In this document: positions 11,032-24,589 of the stretch, piece by piece
How the letters are laid out: every line of letters begins with the position of its first letter
Numbering within the stretch: position 1 is the first letter of the stretch
Source of the DNA: Pomacea canaliculata
Taxonomy: Eukaryota > Mollusca > Gastropoda > Architaenioglossa > Ampullariidae
Reading direction: 5' to 3'
Length of the DNA stretch: 64,000 nucleotides
Assembly (NCBI RefSeq): GCF_003073045.1
Contig: NC_037592.1
Location: 11,250,007 to 11,314,006, forward strand
Position numbers and translations under genes: made by a program
Notes under the pieces: generated by a model
The model's input: the letters and a program-made list of their open reading frames with translations, nothing else
The model's database searches: none
Told to the model about the DNA's origin: nothing

Positions 11032-14000
11032 TATCTGCAACACGGGATTAAGCAAACATGGTATTACCTTACAACACCATTCCTTAATTTGGCTTCTACT
11101 TATCTTTAAAAAGAAACTGCCACTTAGCTCTTAAACTGTATGTTCTACATTTTGCTCTGTCTTTGCACTATATACTTTTACGGTTTTGAATTATGAGACT
11201 GAAGCATTTAAAAATATAATAAATCTATGAAGAGGAATCCGCATTGGGAAAAAATTCGCTATTCAAATTCCTATGCATGCGGAAGCAAAATTGTGACACC
11301 ATGAAATTTTATTAATATTTAATGTCTTGATGCTACGGGTCTTCAATTTATATATTCATATAAAACTCATTATGCTTTTAGACACTGTTAACATTTCGGC
11401 GTCATTTATTTGAAATTATGCAAGCCAAAAAAAAAAAATGCTCCCGCCTCTAAAAAGAAGCCAAAATGTCTATAAATCATTCACATATTCATATTATTTT
11501 AATAAACCTATTACGTTATAACGCTTCATACTATATGTACATAGTGTTACATATATAATTTACCTAGTAACTCAGGAGATAGAAAAACATTCAGATAACG
11601 ATTTCTTAGGCGATCAAACACGTTGACTGCCTCGGTCAAGATGGCGGTCTTTGTATATCCTCGCGAGAAGGTTCGAGATTACCAAGACAATGTGTTGCTC
11701 TAAAAAGTCGACTCTGCGGAAAACGAACTTACAAATTTGTTTAACACGACGAGGAAATAATACACGTTTAGATGTGATAATGCTTGATTGATTCATATGC
11801 ATCAGAATCCTCTTATCTGGAATTTTATAGGATTGGTTGACACCAAACAGTTGAGAATGTAAGTAAACATTATTAACGTGAAGTAAAATGATTTAGAATT
11901 TCAATAATGTCGTTTGCTTTGGCTTGGGTTCGATGCAGTCATGCACAACTGACGAGGTATTGTTCACACCACGAGAGAAAAGAGAGCTGCGCAGTTCAGA
12001 TGGATTTGAGGTGTTCTTGACCAAAGGCCTTAATAACACGTAAATGAAGAACAAATTAACCATTTTCTCATAATTAGTTTATATCGCGTCAAAATGAAAT
12101 CATGAATGACACATGTGAATACTTCATGCGTATGTCTTGCAGTTTGTTGGCATTCGTTTGGTAAACAGATCTATAGTCACAATCAAAAAAAAAAAAAAAT
12201 TTTTTTTTTAATGCCAAATGCAAAGTCTGAGAACAGATATAGGACACGATTTTAAGCTGATTGCCAAGAGTTGTGAAGGAATCAACATCTGGATCAGTAT
12301 TGATGTTACAAGGAGAATACCAAAAACATGGAGCGAAACAGTGATAGAAATCCGAAAGTAATTTATAGCATTATGAGCGGAAGGCCTGTATATAACCTTT
12401 CTCCAGTAGAAGTACATTGGTGTACCCACTGAAGTATTAAGTCATTACTTTTTAACAATGATTGTACTGTGCAGGCTTCCATTGTGAAGGACAGAAGTGT
12501 TTTAAAATGAAGTTTATTAATAAGAAAAATTTCATGTTTTTGTTTACACATGGTGCACTGCATATATACACACATTCATCCACATGCTTGCATGCTGCTA
12601 CTGTAAGTGTGGAAGCCTGCTCTTGGTTATTAATCATTGAATGTAAGTGATGGTTACAAAAAACACACTCACACGAACTGTCTCTCTTTCCTTCTCAACA
12701 TTTATTTTATCCATTTCTTCTAGGTTGTGCCTCCTGACAGTTCCCTTCTCCTTCTTTAAGACACCACATTATACATAACTATTTATTCCCATTACTGCAT
12801 TACATGCTTTTGTTTCCTGGCATATTGTATGTTGAAGAAATATGCTTTGCTCCATATCTTGATCCTGAAGCTGACCTGTGGCATGTAAACTAGTCAGTTA
12901 GAAACGTGTTTTCTCCCCAAAGACTAATTGAGAACTGTGCAGAGATAAAGATAAAAATTTATGCGCAGTTTATAAATAAGTGCAGAGTCTTCAAGGGGCA
13001 CTGTAAGATTTTGTAGCTAGTCAGGTTCTCAGTTACTTATGTTGCTGCACACAATCATTTGGCAGGTTATTTCCCAATGTTGTTGCTGTAAGATGTAGAA
13101 ACTTTTTGGAAATAAGACGTCTGAAGGCTATGATCTGCCAATGCATTTTCTGCATGGTTAAATGAAGATCTTCCAGTAGATCAAATATGTAGTACTTTAT
13201 GTAGGGCTTTATATATGGTTTAGCAGCAGCTGGGTTCCACGTGCTTTTGAAAATACTCTAGTGCACGCATCTCCAGAGGGCGTGTGTGTTTTAGCTGGGT
13301 GAAGGAGAGTGGTGACAACCTGAGAGAGACTTTAATTAATACGAAGAACATTCCTACCGAGCCCTTGAAGTATTAGTGCTGAACAAACAGTGAAAATGCA
13401 TTCAGTTCCGGATCCCTTGAATTGTCCACTCCAGTCGGCTGGTAAAAGGTAGTCTTTCGCCCTGACCTAGCACGTGACAGTCGTCTATCATGTGCTTGTA
13501 ACATTTAACTTTGCGGCCTTAGCATACCTTTTGCTCTAGATGGGTTAGTGCAGAGTAAACAAAAGAGAATAAAATACCTATGTTGTTGTTTTGTGTATGC
13601 AAATCACATATTTCTTGTGATATCATCTGAAGATCTCACCTGCTGAGCTTATGTCACATCAAGGTGGAGGCAGAAAAGAAAAATGTAGATTAAAGAGAAT
13701 AGTTCAGGGTGGGGTTCTCATGATGAATCTCGGCAACAAAGTAATGTTAACTCTTTTTTTTAAAAAAAACATTTAAAAACTAAGGACGGAATGGGAAAGC
13801 TTTTCTTAATAGACCAATTTACATAAAAGTATCTAAAGACTAAATATGTGTAGTACTTGTCTGGTCAAATACTTGAAGACTAAACTAGGTGCTGCAGAAG
13901 ACTCAAGTTTCAAAAGAATCTGCTGTACGGAGAATTGTTGCACAAAATGTTTTGAAAACTTAAAACTGTTATAAAGAAACAAATTGAGAAATGTTTTTTC

Positions 14001-16944
14001 AAAAATTGTTCTTAAGCCATTTAGATGCATTGCACAAGCGCATAGGAAAAATTGTGTTGAGGGAAATGGAAGCCTGGCTTGAATAGTTTTATCTAATTAA
14101 AAAAATTGTTTAAACAGTTTTAAAATATGCACTGTGTTGCTAAATAACTGATTATCTAAATAGATTTTTAAGACCAGAGTTTGACTCGCTGGCGACAACA
14201 GCAGTTTTAACAGTAGGCAGAAAATGCCGGGGTGGAGGATAGGGCCATTTGACTGTGCAATGGCTGTTGTTTGAAGGCATTGGCTGCATGGAGATTTATA
14301 GACTGCAAGCAGGTCCAGCCCAGCAGGGGGAAAAATTTTTTGACATACAGCACCCCTTCCATAAAAGATGACAGGGTCAACCATCCTAATGGTTGGCCCC
14401 TAAGCCACTTTATGGCTGGGACGCTGGTTTGTAGAAGAGCTGATGTCTGGGGGTGATAGGTTATATCACCTGAAATTGCATGCACACTAAGCTCTTGTCT
14501 ACGGCTGTGACCTTGCAAATGCTGTCCTATTTTATTGGTACACGTAGACAGTCCCTGGGCTTACCTGCAGTCAGCGCTTTGGGCTCACCTAGACTGTCGG
14601 TGCGTGAATGCGTATATATAGGAAGACAAAGCTGTTGGTGGCTAGTCTGCCAATTTTTGTGCTTTATTTTTTGTTTGTTTCTGTATTTTCAGAAGAGGAT
14701 ATTGAGTATTTCTTCTTCCTTTTTTTCTGGGAACAAGTGCAACAGAGCCAACGGCGTCAACAGCTTGTTTCTTGGAAAATTGAACTGTGACTGTGTTCTG
14801 CTGTGCTCACTGTTCTATGGTAAGTTATAATTAAAAAAGAAAACTCCAAACCCACTTTCTTCAGCTTTGACTTTTCGCATTGACGAAACCACACACACAA
14901 AGACGGATGATCGTTACTGTCTGAGACATTTTAGTGCAGTGTACTTTGTAATTTAAAGCAAAGCAGGTTGTGGATTCCGTTCTGCTTTGTAAACTTTCAA
15001 CTCTTTTATCAAAGTAACCGTGAGACTCGAGTGCAGAAAGACGCGCTGATAAAAGCGACGCCATTCGTGGACGCAAAGTTTATGCTGACGTTCTTTATCT
15101 GTTGCATGTCATCTGTTAGGTCCCATGATGGCGGCGAAATCGCTCGTTTTCGTGCTAGGTATGTATTATAAACTCAAATTTTCAATTACTGTGTGAGGGG
15201 AACGAGCGCCAAGTCTCGTAGAGTTTGTTACCCAGCCATTCTGGAAAGCGTAGCGGCATCTTTCAGCGAGCCAGTGTTAATAAAACCAAGTGGCGGTCCA
15301 TGCTATTCTCATTGCGACAGAAGGTTATAATATTTCATATAGATACTGCTCCGACTGTAGCAACATTAGTAAATACAGCGGACTAATTAATAAGAAGCAC
15401 GATGTTTTTCGGCCAGATTGCCGTCAGCTGTGTCTTTATTTTCTCTTTCTGTTGTATGTACATATTGGCGTGGCGGCCCCTGAGATTTGGCGGCCCCCGT
15501 GCATGTGCACAGTTTGCACACGCCTGAGGCCGCCTCTGGTGGAGATTAATTCGCGTCCCTTACACTTGCACGTGCGAAGCCCGTGGTATTGATTGCGTGG
15601 CAACGCGCAGCATGAGAGGTTTGGGTATTCCGTGTACAGGCAAATACTGGAGTGCGTGTGGTTTGAGCTTGATAGCCATCTGCCTTGTCATTGTTCTCAC
15701 TGCTCGGTCTAATGCGAGTGACCCACCATATTGCTTCCTACTACTCCAGGCGTCACTTGGGGGCTCGGAGATCGACTCTTGATAGGACAGGCTGGGTCAG
15801 ACTAGCGGTGGGTATGAGTCGGAGGCTACTCGTTCACGGCAAGTTTGCTGAATATCGTTTTTTCTCTGCTTCACTCTCTCTCTTGCGCGTGCGCACATAT
15901 ACACACACACCCGATAACCATATCATTTTTGATTACGAGAACAAAAGTCAAATAGGCTAAATTGTTAGCGGGTATGCACAGCTTATGGCCTCAGTGAGAT
16001 ACAGTAAACAGTTCACAAGAAAGGTCTCGGGATCATATATAGGTGAGAGAGAGTGGCGAAAGTGGATTATTACTATCAACAACTCAAGGTGCAGGTTAGT
16101 CGTGCTTTTTTTGTTGTTTTCCTTAATGGTAAAGTGAACTAAACGTCGACTATGATCGTATTTAAAAGTTGATAAATTTTTCCTATTGGACAACTGTAAA
16201 AAAACAACCTTGTGTCACTGTGACGAAGAATTTTATCGGTAGTGTAGAACACATATTTTAAATAGGACTGGGTAGGCCAGCGCACGAATCCAGAGAACAC
16301 TTTTAAAAATCGTTTTCTTTGAACTTATCACTATGCTTCGCTCATTAAGATAATTATCCGATAAAAAACGTTCCGAATAGTGCATGCGTGCCATCACGAG
16401 CTTTATTTCTCCAGCTCTTCTAAAACATCATCAGCCCTTTAGTCCTGTTTGGATGTCGAGGCACTTGAGTGACCTGACGAAATCACAATCGACTTTTTCT
16501 CGACTCCTTGCCATTCTGCGGGATGGGATGAAGTACCAGCTGTTGTCTGCATATTTCTTCGATTTGCTTTTCTCGCTTTCCTACATCTCCTTAACTTTCT
16601 CCGACAAGATCGTCCTTCAAGTCTACCTACTGAGCCCTTGCGTTCCTCGTCAGCTTCGCTGTTCAAAATAATGCATTTGACAGTCGCTTTTTTCTTTTCA
16701 AATCATTTTGTGCATACCTGAAGGCATCTTTGATGCATCAAAGTTAACTTGCTGTTTGCATTGCCATGCATGTAAAGCTGTTTTGTCACGTTTATTTTAA
16801 ATGCTCGTGTGTTTTCAGTACCGCAAGTCTTAAATTACAAACAGACGAAAAACACGACTAAGAAAACTTGGATAAAATTTTGTGTTTCAGATCGTCCCTG
16901 CATGTGGTAAGAGCTATTCAATAAAGACTTGGTTGAAGTGAGGC
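11032..16944. other. Divergent intergenic / 5' region between the two SR genes
   Basis: No conserved coding exon was recognised here. It must hold both promoters and 5' non-coding exons. AAGATGGCGG-type sequence (YY1-like core) occurs at 11638-11647, and ATGATGGCGGC at 15125-15135. The second is followed by a canonical donor, CTAG|GTATGT, near 15158. The acceptor TGTGTTTCAG at 16881-16890 probably opens the first coding exon of the plus-strand SR gene. The middle (about 12200-14900) is AT-rich DNA with no clear features. A CA/TG-rich tract lies near 15895-15911. Confidence 0.4.
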
Positions 16945-19900
16945 ATGAGACACGCGGACTCCTCCAGTGCCGCACTACGATTTCCACGTGCAACAGCCGC
17001 CACGTCTTCACCACCTGACTCTCCAGCCGCCCGCACGTCGCCACCTCACTCGCCCTCACCTCGATCTTTGCCGCGCCCAAACATTGCTACCCGTTTGTCT
17101 TCCTCCCCGTTGGGAGACAGAGGCACTCCCAGCTACTCCTCTGCTCCCCAGCGCAAGCCTGCCGCGCCTCACGCCATGATGCCCAGCCGCAGCAGGAGCC
17201 GTAGTCGCAGCAACAGCAGCAGTAGCAGTAGTGCCAGCAGCCACAGCAACAACAGCCGCCGTCGCCGCCGCAACAACAACAACAATAACAGCAGCAGCAG
17301 GAGCCGCAGTCGTAGTCGCAGCCGCAGCGGCTCGCCCGCCTCAACGCGAGTGCACGTCGGCAACATCGGCGACGACCCGTCCAAGACAGCGCTGATGAAG
17401 GCCTTCGACAAGTTCGGCAGCGTGCAGGAGCTGTGGTTGGCGCGCACACCACCTTGCTTCGCTTTCGTCGTGTACCGCCACCGCGACGACGCGCAGCGAG
17501 CCGTGACGGAGATGAACGGACAGTAAGTCTCGCTCCTAGGACTCGGCCTATCAAGGACTTGTCTTAGGTTGGGAGGGGAAGGATAGAGTTTTTCCATAGG
17601 TAATCTGAATAGGTTCTTTTTCTCGCATTCGCATGGTTGGCTGGTTGGAAAAAGAAAGAACTTCCTCTTTGCGCTATGGAAAAGTGTGTGTAACCAATGC
17701 TAGCAGTATAAGAGCCAGGTTGTCGGCTGATATCAGTGCATATTCTTGTGAACTTAAAAAAAAAATGCATCCTCCATCTGACATGGGTAACTTCCGCGCG
17801 AAGCTTTTGCTTTTTGAAACATTCAAATTTACAAATAAACATGCGTGCTGCTTTACTTTTTTTTCGAGAACTAACAAATAAACTAGGAAAATATAATGGT
17901 TTGGTATACTGTATCCCATTTTTATTGGATTCTTGATCTGAGAGTAGTAGACGCCATAAAACAAGAAAAATAAGAGCAGACGACTGGCGCTCTTCGTTTG
18001 TCTCTTCCTCTCTGCCCATTTGGTCATTTTCTTTCCGAATAAAAATAAACCAATATTTGTGTCAGTTAATACTTGCTTGAAAAACAGAATTTGGCCAGAA
18101 TTAATAACTTTGTCTTTCTTCTGCTTCCTGGTTATTTGAATTTTTGCTTATGTGATTTTAGTTGTAGTCTTCCTGCTTCAACCACAGTCTTAGTCATTTT
18201 CGGGAATTCCAAGGTATTCCTGTCGGTTAGATAACTTCAGTGACTCGTGAATTGGTAGTTTTGTCTGTTGAGTTAGGAGAATTTTACCCATAGATCAATT
18301 GCTCATTGCCGTGAGCACGAGTACAGCCAAGGAGATTATTTTACAGCCTGTGCTTTAAGCTGCAGGGCTGAGAGAAATCAATTGTTTTTCTTATCAGAGC
18401 ATTGGACTACTGGAGATTGTCGATCTTGCTAGTGGTTATAAGGGTGAGTGCATGTGTACCTACATGCTTTTGTGCATGCATATATATATATAGACGAGCT
18501 TGTGCGTATTGGTGGAGACATTTCAGATGATTGTTGATTTGTGTCATGCGTCAACTACAAACCTTTTATTTTGTTAAACTGTTGGAGGGGGAAAGATTTG
18601 TAAGTCCGGTTGTGATTGTGTAAGCTCTAGTTACCATTCACGCACCATTCCCCTCCCCCTTTTGCCTTGTGACAGGATGCTGCACGGCAACCGCCTCAAG
18701 GTGTCCATCGCCAGGCCGCGGACGCGGGGTCAGCGGGGCGGCGCCTTTAACCCCTACCTGCGCTGCTACCAGTGCGGCGTGCGCGGCCATTTCTCGCGAG
18801 ACTGCAAGGAGGTCGACCGTCGCCAAGGTTACAGGTAGGCGTGCTTGCCCGCGAGCCTTAGCGCTTGCATGCTGGCTTTGGGTGGGGAGGGTGGGGTTAA
18901 GGGTCAAGTGGTCCGGAAAACACTCGATGACATCGCTATATTTCAAAATCGCTGTCCAAAAGTATTCAAGTTCTTGTTTTTGATTCTTGTAGATTAAATT
19001 CAAAGGTAAGAGGGGATCTTATTTCTTTACTCTAAAACTGTTTTTCAGCCCTTTTCAGCCCGCCCCCAACCCAGAAAAAGTTTATATACTCATAGATGTT
19101 TTTCACACAGATTTATATTTCTTTCTTTTTCTTTTTTTTCTTTTTCTTTTTTGTTTCTTTGTCATTATCGTTTCGAATGTTTTTTCAGTTGTTTCTGCTA
19201 AGTGCGTGAAATTTTGGGCCAGTCTGGAAATTTGATTTTTAACTGTATAACAAAGACCCAGCCTACTACAGACGTATTGTCAGTGCCTTTTTCAGTTCAC
19301 TTTCATTTTACCAATCACGCTAACCAAAAGAAGGGGAAAAAAAGCATACATTTTGGCTTCATAGAGCTGGCAGTAGTGGTTGACCTCTGTCCTATACTGT
19401 GCATATAGGTCAGTGATTTTTGCCATTCAATTGTCAGTATCTTTCCAAGAGGCTAGAGTGAGCTGTCATTGAAATCGCGGCTGCGAGACAGCGTGGAAGA
19501 AAACCTTTCGGCAATTTACAAAATGGATAATTTAGTATTTTATTTTGTAAATTGATAACGACGATACGCTACAGATTATTACACACGACATTTAGCTTTC
19601 TGCGTACAAAGATTCTTATCTTCACGTGGTTAAGTTGGGCTCAAACAAAAAATTATAACCACGTAAACACGAAAAAAAAATATACAAAAAAAAAAAACAA
19701 ACCCCGGTAGTATTTTACATAAATTTCTGTCAAAATTTCAGCTTTCGCTTATATACTAAAGTTGTCGGATGGTCAGTTGTCACTGGTGTTGACGATACTC
19801 TCCTACTGCGTCAGGGAGGATGAGGGGGTTAAGTATGGACGTTATTTTTGGCCATTTTCAACACTTTTCAGCCGTTGGCATGCTCCAGGGTTAACGTTGA

Positions 19901-20959
19901 CGTCAAAACATTAAGGAACTCAACGTTACAAGCCGCCTTTGCTTGTTAACTCTCAATCTGATAAGTCGCTTGCACTTGAGTAGGGCAAGGGATCCATCGA
20001 CGGAAGTGGTCGCTGAACAAGATTGAATTCTCTGTTCACCTGCCATTGTAGTCTTTGATCATTCTGCGCTCGGCCCTTATTAACTAGAGCTATTTAGCGA
20101 CCCGCACTGATTGGGTAAGTTAAAGATTAGCGCCAAGTGGTTTAGCAGAACTGGTTCACTCCAAGACTGCCTCAAGTTGTGCTCGCTTTCTGTTCATCAG
20201 GGAATGGTATGGAATGGTATCTGCATAACAGCTTGTGCTACTTAATTGTACGTGGTGTGGTGAAATGGGGGTCACGCCAAGGCACGGGTGTCAAACCACG
20301 GCAGTGCCTAAGTACATTGGTGCCTGTCTCTCAGTGCTGTCGCGCAAGCTTTGCGTCGAGCAGGGAGGAGAGGTACCGAGGTGTGCAATTCAGACGGCGG
20401 GAAACTCTGGATGGTACGGATGGTACAGAACGAGAAAGAGAGAGCAGTACACATGGTGTGTAGAGAAGTCCACAGCGCCAGGGAGGGTCGTCTCCAACAG
20501 AAGGATATTTTATTATTCGTGAACATAATGATTTTTATTAAGGGTAAACTGTCAACACTGGAATTTGTATACAATTTATGTGTTGCTTAGAAAGAGTGCA
20601 TGTGTTTGAAGGATGTGTGGACTGTCTGAGAAAGAAACGTCTGTTTTAGCGTGTGTATGTGTGTGTTTGTGATTACCTATGAGAGTCATGGTGGCGGTGC
20701 CGTATGCGTGTGTGTTTGTGTTTTTGTGTGTGTGTGAGAGAGAGGAGGGAGGGAATTGTGATTGCTCGAGAGTCCGAGGAGGTAGGGGATTGGAGTGCCG
20801 TGTGTGTGTGTGAGAGAGAGACTGTAAATGTGCACGCGTCAGTATGTATATATAATGTCCTCAGTGTCGTCACCTGGCACAAACGTCTTACTGTTATCAC
20901 CATTTCGTTTCAGGAATCGCGGCCGCGCAATGGGACCCAGAAGAAGGGACATGAGATAA
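16945..20959 (+). CDS. SR-type RNA-binding protein with N-terminal RS domain, RRM and zinc knuckle
   Basis: Coding exons 16945-17522, 18676-18834 and 20914-20959 give 260 residues; both introns are phase 2. An in-frame TGA six bases before the ATG fixes the start. Residues 1-78 are Ser/Pro/Ala-rich. Residues about 80-130 are RS and Ser/Asn homopolymer runs encoded by CAG/AGC/AAC repeats. The RRM (about 133-200) has RNP2 VHVGNI and RNP1 CFAFVVYR. The CCHC knuckle CYQCGVRGHFSRDC is at 223-236, and the protein ends NRGRAMGPRRRDMR. RRM plus knuckle match the SRSF7 class, but the RS segment is N-terminal and the C-terminus is truncated. The first coding exon is notably GC-rich compared with its surroundings. 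A nuclear splicing or mRNA-binding role is inferred from the family. Both introns fall where the neighbouring SRSF7-like gene has its first two coding introns. Confidence 0.82.
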
Positions 20960-23900
20960 TCAGCTAGACCCCTTCAGTCGCAAGCTACTCCAAAAGCTCG
21001 ACAGTATTCAACTTTAACGTGTTTTTTTGTTCTTTTAAAAAAAACTTTTCTTCAGGATTTTGAACTTGATATTTGTTTCCTCGTCTGATTACAATAGATA
21101 TTGCCGACATGCAGCTGACAGCACTCGCCACCATGTTCCAGCAGCCCATTCATTCGGTGAGAAGAGGTAATGATCTGTACTGCAAACATCGTGACACGTG
21201 ACTGTAGCGGAGGGGGAGAGTGTGGAAATGCTACAGCGAATATGACCAAGCGAATGTATTTTAATGAAGAACTTCAGCTCCCAGCAACTGAGGACAAAAT
21301 GTGTGCTGTGTACGATGTCACTGGCGAGTTGACGGAAGGTCCAGGCAGCAGCAGACGTTACCATCAAATGTCACACAATGTCATCTAGACCCCAGGAGAG
21401 AGCAACACAGCGGGTGCAGTTAAACGAACACCCAGCAGGATGTGGCAAGTTGGTCAGATATAGGTAGGCCGACGGTTCACGGGTACTGCTTGCATGAGCG
21501 GAACTGGTAGGTAGAGGACATTGTCCATCGAGATGCTCAAGCCAGACAAGTCTCGCTCTAGGACCAGCCGTCTGCTCACAGTTCACTTCCCTGCCATATA
21601 CCCCCTTTTTAGTGGAGACTGTATTTACGGCGGTCGTGGAATATATGGCTCTTAGGCGGAAGGATAATTCAGTGCTACGGTCAGTACGCGCAACGGAAAA
21701 TTCTTGCTCTGCTAATGCGTTGAGGACGTCTTGATGTTTTCGAAACTTCTGTCAAGACAAAATTTTGCTGAAAATGTAGGCTTTGCGTTTGTAGCAGTTG
21801 CTGCTTAACAAAGCAGATTTATATCTATTATCTGGCTAAAGAGTAATGTGTGAAAGAGTGCATTAATGAATCGGTTATTTTAATGAGTAAAAGATTGAGT
21901 AGCGAGGTGGGGCAGGGTGGGGAATAGAGCTTTACCAATGCACGCAGGGGCGATTGGTATATGTGTGTTCAGTATAGCAGTAATATTTTCTTACAATTTT
22001 AGTGTTTAGTAACGTTCACTTCTTGGGAGCATTTGTCAAGGGGGGGAAATTCCACTTGTCATAAAAAGCTCACGCAAGGATTCTAGAGTTGTCTCACTTG
22101 ACGCCAGCAAGCAGCTTGGGTTGTCTCTCTTAGACCACGGACCCACGTTCTAGAAAACAAAAATGTATTCTCAGCTGCGAGCTGCCTCAGTTCATGTTTA
22201 CCGGAACCTGTGCTGTATCTTTCTAACGGTAGAAGGTTTACGGATTTGTTTTAACGTTATAAGATTTTAAGTTTTGTGTGTGTGTGTCAACAGTAAACGT
22301 TTTGGATAGTTCGCCTCCAGCTATCTTCTAGTTGGCTAGGCAGACACCAAAAACCCTCAGACATCACAAGACCAGAGTTATATGTCTATACCTCAACACT
22401 TTCAATAATGCAAGTTCTAGTTTTAAAGCCTGTTCTTCCTCTCTTATACCTTTTACCAGTTAGGTTCTTGATTCATTGATATTTGAGTCCGTGCTTGATG
22501 CTTTATTATTCACTGCTTGTCTGCTCTTGAAGTAGTGAGTGGTATACTATCAAGCTGACTTTAACTCTTGCTTTTTGTAGCTATGCTGGTTTTGTTCCAC
22601 TAGATAGTTTGCAGCTTTGCTGTTGAGTTGTGTCGTTCTTGATAGTAGCGCCTCTTTTTGCGATGATGCCGTGCAGGAATAGAGTGAATAGAGGGCGTTG
22701 TTGCCGAGACCTTTAGCGCTCACTTCTCTCTCTCTTCACTGTCTGCACAAAGTAATCAGAATAAATTTTCTTATGTACGAGTGTTCATATCAGTACCGCA
22801 AGCGCTTGCGGCAGCGGCAGTTGTGACACGAGAGACGGCTCAAGCCCGCGGCACGCAGTGCATGCACACCATACGAGATTCAGCTATTACGAACTTTAAG
22901 GAAAAGGATGTATTGGAATCACTAGACTTGCGCGTGAGAGTGTAGCACAACTCAGGAATCCTTTTCACTTTCACACTTAATGCGCATGGCCATTTTCACC
23001 GCTTCCTGCCACTGTCATTCGTTTGCAGGCGCGCACACCTCTCGCTCTCTCTCTAACATATATAATTAAATACTCGCACGGAGGTGAAGACATCTACCAC
23101 GCGGTTCACTTTGGGTTGAGAGGAGTCCACTGTTATGCTTTGTGCTGGAATAGTTTAGCGCATGCAGTCTTAGGGAGGGGGGATTCTGTGCTGACGTGTG
23201 TCAGAGAAGGTCCATGGCCTCTAAAGCATGGCGTCTTTGTTGGAACAAGTGGATCAGTCGTGGAAACATGTTAATGATAAATAAAGTTTGTCTCCTCTGG
23301 CTCTTTCTGATGTGCTTCTTTGGTGTGTGTGTGTAGCTGATGGGACCTCGTTGTATATGTCCCAGACGAAAAAGTGAGCTTGCGTCACCTGGTAGAAAAC
23401 GTGGGCGACAGTCACGTGCAGTTGCACTACGCCCTCACGCGGGTACTTGCACGACTGTGGTCAGGTCATTTACTCAGACCCTCTTGAGAAGGACTTGAAC
23501 TCTCAGTAATAATGAAGATAATACCTCATAAAGTTAATTTTGTCCTCGTTTTGACGGGAAGCTATTAGAATTTTGACGAAGTAAATAAAAAAATCCCTCA
23601 GGTTATGTCGGTTATCATTTTAATGCTTCGTTCATATATCGGTTATTAAAAAAGCGTTGGCGAGGAAACTTAGCAACAGTAAATAAAAATCTTCATCATA
23701 ACAACTCGCTTTAGAAAGATATCCCCGTGGATGTATTAACGTCTTTATTCATCAAATAGTCCTTTAACAGTGATATCTCCGTGCTCATCGATGGGCGAAT
23801 GCACTACCAGCAGGCGCACTCGGTAACATCATTTCATTATCAATAACGACTCTTAAACTTTATTTCTAGCACATTTTTCAATGTTCATTTCGAAACCATC

Positions 23901-24589
23901 ACTCCATGTTTATGACAAAGACAATGTTCTAAAACTTGAAACAAATGAGTGAACTCAAATCCAAAATGAAACAAAAATGTTCTCGAAATAAATTTGCTGT
24001 TTACAAGCGTCATATATGCAGAAGAGACAGAGGCCTTGTCTATATTTTAAGTTTTTAACGATGTACATGCTTAAAAAATGAATTACGACAAAATACACAT
24101 GAAAGCTGGACTTGTATTATCAAACACCATTTAGCCGTTAATTATTAAAGAATTTTTAACTATAAGACGCACGAGTTGTAAATAGTTAAAATTAGAATAC
24201 ACACAGACGTGTAAATAGTATACATTAGACTAGAAGGTAGAAGCATGGTGTTTGATGTCAGTATTACATATGTCAGGACGGTGAAATTGTCTTTACAATT
24301 ATTTTTACATTGGGCAGTATGTGCGGAACCTTCTTCAGTAAGTTGAGAAGTGAGGTTGGGGGGAAGAAATGAAACTAAAACAAAACAGACACCATCCCCC
24401 CTGCCCCCCAATAAACTGAGAAATCACATGTACCATGAAATGTTACGTCTGATATTATGTACAATCCAGTAATGTGTGACACCTACAGTATCAGCCCGCT
24501 TAGTGTTCGGAGAAAAAATTGTGATGCTCTGAAGGTTTAGCAAACACGGTGTTGACAATGAGGTGTTAAAGGTGTGGAGGAATTCTGAT
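20960..24589. other. 3' UTRs of the convergent SR gene and iGluR A
   Basis: No coding sequence was recognised. An AATAAA at 23280-23285 on the plus strand is a candidate end for a long SR-gene 3' UTR of about 2.3 kb. On the minus strand TTTATT (AATAAA in the gene's sense) at 23744-23749 is a candidate for iGluR A. GT-rich microsatellite occurs at 20640-20830, which is the last intron rather than this stretch. Confidence 0.35.

Noticed and set aside
15125..15158. Short ATG-led exon-like sequence (M-M-A-A-K-S-L-V-F-V-L) ending in a good splice donor, resembling the start of a nucleoside monophosphate kinase
   Set aside because: No downstream exon with the glycine-rich P-loop or any kinase motif could be found in the following sequence; it may simply be a 5' UTR exon of the SR gene.
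15470..15545. GGCGGCCCC...GAGGCCGCCTCTG segment resembling one end of a hAT-type element
   Set aside because: No matching opposite terminus or target duplication was found nearby.
16439..16666. Minus-strand 75-codon basic frame between the SR genes
   Set aside because: Arg/Lys-rich with no recognised domain; likely chance or an eroded element.
17087..17597. Minus-strand reading frames rich in Cys, Leu or Arg across the SR exon
   Set aside because: They are complements of the GC-rich CAG/AGC repeats of the plus-strand SR coding exon.
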